The notes under the pieces: generated by a model
The model's database searches: none
What the model was told of the DNA's origin: nothing
The model's input: only the letters and a program-made list of their open reading frames with translations
Translations under genes and position numbers: made by a program
In this document: piece after piece, positions 22,891-29,246 of the stretch
How positions within the stretch are numbered: the stretch's first letter is position 1
How the letters are laid out: every line of letters begins with the position of its first letter
Origin: Rhodospirillales bacterium
Lineage (GTDB): Bacteria; Pseudomonadota; Alphaproteobacteria; Rhodospirillales; Magnetospirillaceae
DNA: 64,000 bases
Reading direction: 5' to 3'
Assembly: GCA_019455065.1 (NCBI GenBank)
Contig: JACFNC010000004.1
Span: forward strand, 186,001 to 250,000

Positions 22891-23921
22891 TGACCCTGGG
22901 TCGCGTCCGCATCCTGGTCCAGGCGGTCACGTTCCTGGTCCTCGTCTATGGCGGCAATCTGTTCGGCTACTATCTGGCGCAAAAGCTGTCGCAATCCTTC
23001 CCGTCGCTGGCCTGCGCCTTCAATCAGGAGACCGGCGCCTACTGCACCCTGATCTCGCTCCAGCACGGCCTTTATCACCGGGTCGGCGAAGGCTACCAGA
23101 TGCTCCAGCGCATCACCGTCGACATGCTGTTGCCGACGCTGTTCACCTTCCTCACCTTCCTGGCCTTCTTCGTCGTCCTCAACAAGACCTTCTGTGCCTG
23201 GATCTGCCCGCTGGGCACGGTCCAGGAATGGCTCTACGCGCTGGGCCGGCGGTTGTCCCTGCCGCTCCGCCGGCTCGAGGGCACGGCGCTGGCGCGGGTG
23301 CGGCCGGTGAAGTGGGTGGTGCTGATCGCCCTGGTGCTGGTGATCCCGCTGATCGGCGGCCTTGGCTACGGCCCTCATGCCCTGGTCGATCCGTTCTGCC
23401 AGCTGTGCCCGTCGCGCATGGTCAACACCCTGCTGACCGCCAACGTCGAGCAGGGCCTGGCGGTGCCGACCAACGACTGGGCCTCCGCCGCTTTTGCCGC
23501 CGGCCGCAACATGCTGTTCGGCTTCGTCATTGTGGCCGCCCTGGTGATGCGCCAGCCGTTCTGCCGCATCTGTCCGATGCTCGCCCTGCACGCCGCGTTC
23601 CGCCGGGTCTCGCCCTTGCGTCTGGTCAAAATCCAGCATGACCGCTGCGCAAGCTGCGGCATCTGCACCAAGGCCTGCCCCATGGACATCCCGGAGATTT
23701 CCGCCTGTCACGGTGCCAAGGCCTTTCACGCCGACTGCACGATGTGCGGCCGTTGCGCCGAGTTCTGCCCGGATGACGGCATCATCAAGCTCAAATGGGG
23801 TCCGGTGACGCTGTTCTCGTCGGCCAAGGAATATTTCCGCCGGCGCCTGCAGCGCGAGAAGCCCGACGGTACGCCGGTCAAGGTCAAGGCGCCGGCACGC
23901 CGACCGTCGGCGGCCGAATGA
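22887..23921 (+). CDS. NapH-like membrane polyferredoxin
   Basis: A 344-residue integral membrane iron-sulfur protein. Four or more membrane segments carry cysteine motifs at the membrane faces: CAWICPLGT, FCQLCPSRM and CRICPMLAL. A soluble C-terminal domain binds two [4Fe-4S] clusters (CASCGICTKACPMD and CTMCGRCAEFCPDD). The pattern is that of NapH/NosR/CcoG-type electron-transfer proteins. Overlapping starts at 22887 and 22890 both follow GGAGGATCGGCC. It probably passes electrons across the membrane for metal or thiol reduction coupled to the neighbouring receptor and CcdA-like protein. Confidence 0.8.
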   Translation: MMTLGRVRILVQAVTFLVLVYGGNLFGYYLAQKLSQSFPSLACAFNQETGAYCTLISLQHGLYHRVGEGYQMLQRITVDMLLPTLFTFLTFLAFFVVLNKTFCAWICPLGTVQEWLYALGRRLSLPLRRLEGTALARVRPVKWVVLIALVLVIPLIGGLGYGPHALVDPFCQLCPSRMVNTLLTANVEQGLAVPTNDWASAAFAAGRNMLFGFVIVAALVMRQPFCRICPMLALHAAFRRVSPLRLVKIQHDRCASCGICTKACPMDIPEISACHGAKAFHADCTMCGRCAEFCPDDGIIKLKWGPVTLFSSAKEYFRRRLQREKPDGTPVKVKAPARRPSAAE

Positions 23922-24598
23922 CGGCGGCCGAGGCGATCGAGGGGCTGGGCCTGGCCGGCGTCTGGCTGCTGGGGCTGTCGATGGGGCTGACCGCCTGCAC
24001 GGTGTCGTGCCTGCCGTTCGTCGGCACCTGGGTGTTCGGGCGGGCCGGCGGCGCGCGCGGCGCCGCCGTCGATGCAACCCTGTTCGTCGCCGGCCGGGTC
24101 TTCGGCTATTCCCTCCTGGGGGCGGCGGCCGGGCTGCTGGGGCGGTTGCTGGTTCGCTTCCTCGAGGGGGGCGCCGGCCATGTGTGGATCGGTATCGGCG
24201 CGGTGGCGGCGGCGGTGGTCCTGTTCGATACCGCGGCGCGGGAACGGGCCTGCGCCTCGGCCCGCATGGCGGGCGTGCCGCCGTTCCTGATCGGGGCCAG
24301 CATGACCCTGATCCCCTGCGCGCCTCTCGCGTCCCTGGTGGCGGCGGCGGCGCTCACGGGCGACGGCGGGCAGGGCCTGCTCTATGGGCTGCTGTTCGGC
24401 CTGGGGGCGGCGGTGACGCCGTTGTTCCTGGTCCTGCCGGTGCTGGGCGCCGTCGGCCGGTCGCTGCGCCGGGAGCAGCCGTCGCTCGGGCGCTGGCTGC
24501 GTTGGGCGGCGGCGGTCACGCTGCTGGTGGTGGGCGGGCGCGAGCTGTTCACCGGCGTCGACATGATCTCGGCGGCCCTGGCGGCGGGACGGTTCTGA
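23918..24598 (+). CDS. CcdA/DsbD/TauE-like membrane protein
   Basis: A 226-residue membrane protein with about six membrane segments. A CTVSC pair lies in the first helix (LSMGLTACTVSCLPFVG) and a second Cys-Pro in the fourth (MTLIPCAPLASLV), placed as in thiol-redox proteins of the CcdA/DsbD family. Related sulfite exporter/UreH-like proteins share the fold. The start overlaps the stop of the polyferredoxin gene (ATGA). I infer that it shuttles reducing equivalents or metal in the same pathway. Confidence 0.65.
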   Translation: MTAAEAIEGLGLAGVWLLGLSMGLTACTVSCLPFVGTWVFGRAGGARGAAVDATLFVAGRVFGYSLLGAAAGLLGRLLVRFLEGGAGHVWIGIGAVAAAVVLFDTAARERACASARMAGVPPFLIGASMTLIPCAPLASLVAAAALTGDGGQGLLYGLLFGLGAAVTPLFLVLPVLGAVGRSLRREQPSLGRWLRWAAAVTLLVVGGRELFTGVDMISAALAAGRF

Positions 24599-24604
24599 CG
24601 GAAC

Positions 24605-25576
24605 TCAGAAATTCATTGACAGCGAGATGGCGGCGAAGCGGTCGGCGCTCGTCTGGCCATCGAACTCCTTGCTGCGCAGCACGTAGGTATAGGCCAGCCG
24701 GGCGTAGCGCCAGACGTTGAAGGACACGCCGGCCTGGAAATCGGCGACGAAAGGCCGCTTGTCCACCGACAGGCTGTCGCCGAAGGTGTTGCCGTCGAGG
24801 AAGATGTTGCGCGCCACCGCCCGCGCCTCGCCTCCTGCGAACACATACCAACCGAACGTGCCGTTGGGCTCGAACATCGCCGACCCTGGCGCGCTCGGCC
24901 GGATGCGCGGCGGGCCGTAGTCGTTGTCGGGAACGTTGTGGCCGAAGCGCAGCATGCCGCCGGCGCCGGCATAGGTGAACACGTTGCCCAGGCTGACCGA
25001 CAGATGCGGCGTGAAGTCGATGGCGAAGCCGTGCGGCAGTCTGTCGAGGTTGCGCCACTTGCGCTCCCACGACAGATTGACCGCCGGCTCGTTGCCGATC
25101 TGGCTCTGCCAGCCTTTGGGGATGGGCGAGTCGATGAGTTGGTGAAACCAGGACTGGGTCGGCGCCGCCAGCGAGGCCGGGCCGACGATGCCGAGATCCA
25201 GTTCCAGCAGATCATAGCGCGTGCCGGTATCGGCGATGACGCCGAACCCGACATAGAGGATGCCGCCGTAGGGGCGGTCGTCCGGGCGCGGCCGGGTGAT
25301 GTCCTCGGGCGTGTACATGTTCTGGCCCAGCGACAGCGACAGCCGCTTGCGCCCCGGCGGCGCTGGCATCTGCCAGCGGTCGAAGGCGCGGTCGATCCAC
25401 TCGGCGTTGCGGTCCGGCGACAGCCAGCCGATGCGAAGGCCATTGGTGTAGTGGCGGTCGGTGCCGGTGAAGACGTCGTTCTCGATGTCGATCGAGATCG
25501 TGTGCTGGGCCAGCGCAGGGGCGGCGCACAGGGTGACCAGCGCCACAGCGGCGACGGATGCCTTGCGGCCGCTCAC
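24605..25576 (-). CDS. LpxR-like lipid A deacylase (DUF2219)
   Basis: A 323-residue outer-membrane protein with a signal peptide (VTLCAAPALA) and the DUF2219/LpxR opening ISIDIENDVFTGTDRHYTNG. The Asn-Asp pair there corresponds to catalytic/Ca-binding residues of LpxR. A beta-barrel with alternating aromatic strands follows and ends FAAISLSMNF. LpxR removes the 3'-acyloxyacyl chain of lipid A. The GTG start at 25576 overlaps the stop of zapE (GTGA), which decides it; the longer frame to 25864 is a zapE shadow. Confidence 0.8.
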   Translation of the reverse strand: MSGRKASVAAVALVTLCAAPALAQHTISIDIENDVFTGTDRHYTNGLRIGWLSPDRNAEWIDRAFDRWQMPAPPGRKRLSLSLGQNMYTPEDITRPRPDDRPYGGILYVGFGVIADTGTRYDLLELDLGIVGPASLAAPTQSWFHQLIDSPIPKGWQSQIGNEPAVNLSWERKWRNLDRLPHGFAIDFTPHLSVSLGNVFTYAGAGGMLRFGHNVPDNDYGPPRIRPSAPGSAMFEPNGTFGWYVFAGGEARAVARNIFLDGNTFGDSLSVDKRPFVADFQAGVSFNVWRYARLAYTYVLRSKEFDGQTSADRFAAISLSMNF

Positions 25577-26733
25577 GTCAGATGCTCCCGCGCCAGATAT
25601 TCCTCGGACTGCATCTCGATCAGCCTGCTCACGGTGCGTTGGAACTCGAAAGCCCCGTCTCCCGACGGGTACAGCTCCTCGGGCGGCGCCGCCGCCGAGC
25701 ATACCAGGGTCGCCTTGTGTTCGTAGAGGGCGTCGATCAGGGTGACGAAGCGCTTGGCCTCGTTGCGGTTCTGCGGACCCAGGCGGGGAATGCCCGAGAC
25801 CACCAGGGTGTGGAAGTGCGTGGCCAGAGCCAGGTAGTCCGACGGCCCCAGCGGGCGGGCGCACAGCTCGTCGAAGGTGAAGCGGGCGATGCCGTCGACG
25901 GCGGCGGGCACCGTGACCGCGCGCTCATGCACCGTGATCGAGGCGGGGCGGGGCGTGCGCCCGCCGGTCAGGCGGGCGAAGCTGGCGTCGAGGTCGCGTT
26001 CGGCCTCGCGGCCCAGCGGCGTGTGAAAGACCCTCAGCCCGCGCTTGCGGCCGAGGCGGTAGTCCTGCTCGCTGTTGAGTTCCAGGATGTCCAGCCGTTC
26101 CTTGATCAGACCGATGAACGGCAGGAAACGGTCGCGTTGCAGACCGTCCTTGTACAGGTCGTCGGGCGGCCGGTTGGAGGTGACGACGATGACCGTGCCG
26201 TTGTCGAGCAACGCCTGGAACAGCCGCCCGACGATCATGGCGTCGGCGATGTCCAGGATCTGCAACTCGTCCAGGCACAGGAGCCAGGCCGACGAAGTGA
26301 TGCCGCGCGCCAGCTTGGGCAGCGGGTCGGTCTCCTTGCGCCCCGGCGTCTGGCGCCACTGGTGGACCTCCTTGTGGACGTCGCGCATGAACTCGTGGAA
26401 ATGGACGCGCTGCTTGCCGGCGATGGTGGCGGTTTCGAAGAACAGATCCATCAGCATGGACTTGCCGCGCCCGACCTCGCCGAAAATGTACAGGCCCTGG
26501 CGCGGCCGCACCGAAACGCCGTCGCCGGAATGCCAGGGCAAGCGGCTCTGGGGCTCGTTCCGGCCCAGCCCGAAGCGGGCCAGCCAGCCGCTCTGGCCGA
26601 GGGCGGGGCGGTAGTCCCTGAGCGCGTGATGGAGGCTTTGCAGCTTTTCCGCCGCCAGATGCTGGGCCGGGTCGGGCTTCAGCTCGCCCGCGGCCAGCTT
26701 GGCGCGGTAGGCGGCGAGGGGGCCTTCGGACAT
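25573..26733 (-). CDS. zapE: Cell division ATPase ZapE (AFG1-like)
   Basis: A 386-residue AFG1/ZapE-family AAA ATPase. Walker A is GEVGRGKSMLMD and Walker B lies in LLCLDELQILD. The family motifs HFHEFMRDVHKEVHQWR and VTSNRPPDDLYKDGLQR are present. It associates with the divisome and destabilises FtsZ polymers in E. coli; mitochondrial homologues act in protein quality control. In alphaproteobacteria zapE commonly neighbours the sdh or mdh-suc loci, as here. Confidence 0.93.
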   Translation of the reverse strand: MSEGPLAAYRAKLAAGELKPDPAQHLAAEKLQSLHHALRDYRPALGQSGWLARFGLGRNEPQSRLPWHSGDGVSVRPRQGLYIFGEVGRGKSMLMDLFFETATIAGKQRVHFHEFMRDVHKEVHQWRQTPGRKETDPLPKLARGITSSAWLLCLDELQILDIADAMIVGRLFQALLDNGTVIVVTSNRPPDDLYKDGLQRDRFLPFIGLIKERLDILELNSEQDYRLGRKRGLRVFHTPLGREAERDLDASFARLTGGRTPRPASITVHERAVTVPAAVDGIARFTFDELCARPLGPSDYLALATHFHTLVVSGIPRLGPQNRNEAKRFVTLIDALYEHKATLVCSAAAPPEELYPSGDGAFEFQRTVSRLIEMQSEEYLAREHLT

Positions 26734-26859
26734 GCCGGTGCCGAGACTCCTGGGCAGTTGGGCGACCTGCCGGCCGGGCCGGCGAAGGCGGGCAAGATAA
26801 CCGCCCCGTTCGATGCTGGCAACGGGCTGTTATTGCATTGCAGCGTGGCGCCGCTGCGT

Positions 26860-27189
26860 CTAAAGCCGGATGGCGACGCTGGCGATGACGGCGCTGTTGC
26901 GCAGGTCGGTTCTCCACAGCTCGTGGGCGATGGCGATCTCGCCCAGCACCGCGCCTTCGCCGAGGAGGCTGAATTCTGCGCCCAGCCGCAAGGAGGGCGG
27001 CCCGTCCTCCAGCCGAAGATGGCTGGCCACGTCGCCGCCCGGCGCGGGCATGGCGTCATAGCGGATGACCGGGCCGTCGGCCGTCTCCCGCGGGGCCGGC
27101 AACTGTGCATCCTCGGCGGCGGCGCGCGCCGGAGGCCACGCAAGCAGCAGCGCCAACGAGATTGCGAACGCGTGAAGCCGTGCCGACAT
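26860..27189 (-). CDS. Small secreted hypothetical protein
   Basis: A 109-residue protein from ATG 27189, preceded by a GGGGAAGGGCG ribosome binding site. A signal peptide (MSARLHAFAISLALLLAW, cleavage after ARA) is followed by a beta-rich segment (HLRLEDGPPSLRLGAEFSLL) that ends IASVAIRL, resembling a single repeat of an outer-membrane or periplasmic protein. I do not recognise the family. The upstream part of the longer frame (to 27294) runs into a repeat and is unlikely to be translated. Confidence 0.55.
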   Translation of the reverse strand: MSARLHAFAISLALLLAWPPARAAAEDAQLPAPRETADGPVIRYDAMPAPGGDVASHLRLEDGPPSLRLGAEFSLLGEGAVLGEIAIAHELWRTDLRNSAVIASVAIRL

Positions 27190-27268
27190 CGCCCTTCCCC
27201 AGCCCCCACGCCCCAAATCTTGGGAAATCGCGGCCTGCCGGGCAGTGACGATGGTCACCCGCCCGAAG

Positions 27269-27384
27269 GCCCTCACCCCGGCCCTCTCCCGCAAGCGGGA
27301 GAGGGAGGAAGGGGCGGGACCAGATCCCTCTCCCGCTTGCGGGAGAGGGAGGGGCCCGGCCGGCAGGCCGGGAGGGTGAGGGGC
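27269..27384. repeat. Inverted palindromic repeat abutting the sdhB fragment
   Basis: Two copies of the palindrome CCCTCTCCCGCAAGCGGGAG (the second as TCCCTCTCCCGCTTGCGGGA) lie about 55 bp apart, flanked by inverted CCCTCACCC/GGGTGAGGG ends. The result is one large imperfect hairpin. This CCTCTCCC type of palindrome is widespread in GC-rich Proteobacteria. Its right end lies within two bases of the start of the 491-bp sdhB duplication. Confidence 0.8.
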
Positions 27385-27385
27385 G

Positions 27386-27876
27386 GCGCCTCAGCGCCGC
27401 TCGACCAGCTTCTGCTTGATGCTGCCGATGGCCTTGGCGGGGTTCAGGCCCTTGGGGCAGGTGGTGGTGCAGTTCATGATGGTGTGGCAGCGGTACAGGC
27501 GGAACGGGTCCTCGAGGTGGTCGAGGCGTTCGCCGGTCATCTCGTCGCGGCTGTCGTCAATCCAGCGCGCCGCCTGCAATAGGATCGCCGGGCCGAGATA
27601 GCGCTCGCCGTTCCACCAGTAGCTGGGGCACGAGGTTTGGCAGCAGAAGCACAGGATGCACTCCCACAGCCCGTCCAGCTTGGCCCGCTCCTCGGGGCTT
27701 TGCAGCCGCTCGCGGTCCGGCGGCGGCGGCGTCTGGGTCTGCATCCACGGCTTGATCGAGGCCAGCTGCGCGTAGGGCACGCTGAGGTCGGGCACCAAGT
27801 CCTTGACCACCGGCATGTGCGGCAGCGGATAGATCTTCACCGCGCCCTTGACGTCGTCGATCGGCTTCAGGCAGGC
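27386..27876 (-). repeat. 491-bp direct repeat, left copy (sdhB 3' end)
   Basis: Identical in register to 31794-32284 (offset 4,408 bp). It covers codon Ala99 to the stop of sdhB plus five bases downstream. The only difference I find is T at 27849 versus C at 32257, giving Lys instead of Glu at SdhB position 108. Identity stops abruptly at both ends, at 27385/31793 and 27877/32285. Confidence 0.97.
27391..27876 (-). pseudogene. Truncated 3' fragment of sdhB
   Basis: It encodes SdhB residues 99-259 in frame to the natural stop, including the [4Fe-4S] and [3Fe-4S] cysteine motifs ([12 protein letters not shown] and [14 protein letters not shown]). It lacks the first 98 residues and most of the [2Fe-2S] domain. 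An open frame continues to 27972 into unrelated sequence that overlaps the ietA promoter on the other strand; that part has no ribosome binding site I recognise. It cannot be a working succinate dehydrogenase subunit. Confidence 0.9.
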
Positions 27877-27935
27877 TGCACGGGCCACGCGCTTCGCTAA
27901 TATGCGCAACAATTTAACCGAGATACGCAACAACA

Positions 27936-27973
27936 AGTGGTTTACACACAACCAAAACCGGCGTATAACCACT
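27936..27973. promoter_or_regulatory. Inverted repeat over the ietA promoter, candidate operator
   Basis: AGTGGTT (27936-27942) and AACCACT (27967-27973) form perfect 7-bp arms that overlap the -35 and -10 hexamers of the ietA promoter. Nearby GCGCAAC-like repeats occur at 27904, 27925 and 27988. The placement fits autoregulation, perhaps by the helix-turn-helix-like C-terminus of IetA. Confidence 0.45.
27941..27969 (+). promoter_or_regulatory. Sigma-70 promoter of ietAS
   Basis: TTTACA at 27941-27946 and TATAAC at 27964-27969 are separated by exactly 17 bp. Both hexamers are close to consensus and the region is AT-rich compared with the surroundings. Transcription would start near 27976, about 25-30 bases before the ietA start codon. 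Confidence 0.65.
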
Positions 27974-27998
27974 CAAGATAAAAAATAGCGCAACGATC

Positions 27999-29246
27999 GT
28001 GAGTGCAATGGAGCATTTTCCCATCATCCAGGCATTGTGCCGCACGGCCCTAGCCGATGCCTCGCTTGCTACCCGCAAGCAGATAGAGCGGCTACGTGAT
28101 GCCTTAGTGAAGGCTGGCGATGACAAGCAGGCGGCAAGCCTTGCGGCTATGCTTATGTCGGCGGAGCGGAACAAAGAGGTCGTGCCCAGCCGACTGGCCA
28201 AGTCGCGCGCCCAGATGCCGGGAGAGGCTTTATCACCAGGAACACCGGTCCCTGTAGACCGGGAAACTGCTGCGCCTGTAGCAACATTGCTGTTCCCGGA
28301 GGAACTTCGCGCTGATCCGCCAGTCTTCAACCCAGTGGTTTCGGCCGCAATCGAGTCGATGCTGGAAGAGTGGCGCAATCTACAAGCATTGAGCGCACTC
28401 GGCGTCCAGCCTGCCAAGACGTGCCTGATTTATGGAGTGCCTGGGACAGGAAAGACCCGGCTGGCAATGTGGATTGCCCGGCAGTTGGAGATGCCCGTTG
28501 TCCTTGCCCGCTTGGATGGCCTTGTTTCCTCATTCCTTGGGACGACGGCTCGGAATATCGGCAATCTTTTTGCTTTCGCCAACAGATATCGGTGTCTGCT
28601 GCTGTTGGACGAATTCGACGCAATTGCGAAGCTCAGAGACGATCCCCAGGAGGTCGGAGAAATCAAGCGTGTCGTCAACGCTCTACTCCAGAACCTTGAT
28701 GGACGCCAGGAACTCGGCCTTACCATCGGTGTCACGAACCATTCCAAGTTGCTCGATCCCGCCGTTTGGCGGCGGTTTGAGGTGCAGTTGGAGGTGCCAA
28801 AGCCTGATTTTAATGTGCGAAAGGACATTTCTCGCTATTTTATGGCTCCGGTCGAGTGCCCTGACAGCCACTTCCGCCTCCTCGCTTGGTTCACTGAAGG
28901 TCTCACTGGCGCCGAGATCGAGGTGCTCGTACGGACATACAAAAAGTCTATGGCTGTTCACGGTGAAGGGGGGCGCGATCTGATTGAAACTCTTCGACAC
29001 TTCGCCACCCTCAATAGCGGTCGCTGCGAGCCCGGTCGGCGCGGGCTTCTATTTGGAGACAGCAAGGCTCTGTTCCGTGCGATGAAGGAAGCGCCGGAAC
29101 TGAACTTCACCATGGCGGACATCGGTGAGGTCGCAGGTCGAGATAAGTCGACCGTGAGTCGAGCAATCGGAAAACGTAGCAGCCGATTTGAAGCGCCTCA
29201 AACGGGGAAGGTGACAGATGGTCAGCCCGATCCAGATCGTTCTTAA
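27999..29246 (+). CDS. ietA: AAA+ ATPase of an IetAS module
   Basis: A 415-residue AAA+ protein (GTG 27999; ATG 28008 is an alternative). A helical N-terminal part precedes Walker A GVPGTGKT (residues 146-153), Walker B LLLLDEFD (Asp-Glu at 204-205), a sensor-1-like GVTNHS, and a WRRFE segment fitting the arginine finger. The C-terminus has a helix-turn-helix-like pattern (IGEVAGRDKSTVSRAIGKR). In Agrobacterium pTi plasmids, IetA is the antitoxin-like ATPase paired with the protease IetS for plasmid stability and incompatibility, and ATPase/subtilase pairs have been reported as anti-phage systems. The start of ietS overlaps its end by 29 bases. Confidence 0.82.
   Translation: MSAMEHFPIIQALCRTALADASLATRKQIERLRDALVKAGDDKQAASLAAMLMSAERNKEVVPSRLAKSRAQMPGEALSPGTPVPVDRETAAPVATLLFPEELRADPPVFNPVVSAAIESMLEEWRNLQALSALGVQPAKTCLIYGVPGTGKTRLAMWIARQLEMPVVLARLDGLVSSFLGTTARNIGNLFAFANRYRCLLLLDEFDAIAKLRDDPQEVGEIKRVVNALLQNLDGRQELGLTIGVTNHSKLLDPAVWRRFEVQLEVPKPDFNVRKDISRYFMAPVECPDSHFRLLAWFTEGLTGAEIEVLVRTYKKSMAVHGEGGRDLIETLRHFATLNSGRCEPGRRGLLFGDSKALFRAMKEAPELNFTMADIGEVAGRDKSTVSRAIGKRSSRFEAPQTGKVTDGQPDPDRS

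Noticed and set aside
27269-27384. A CRISPR array
   Set aside because: Only two inverted palindromes occur; there are no regularly spaced direct repeats or cas genes.
27391-27972. A second functional sdhB gene
   Set aside because: It lacks residues 1-98, including most of the [2Fe-2S] domain, and its apparent N-terminus is unrelated cassette sequence.
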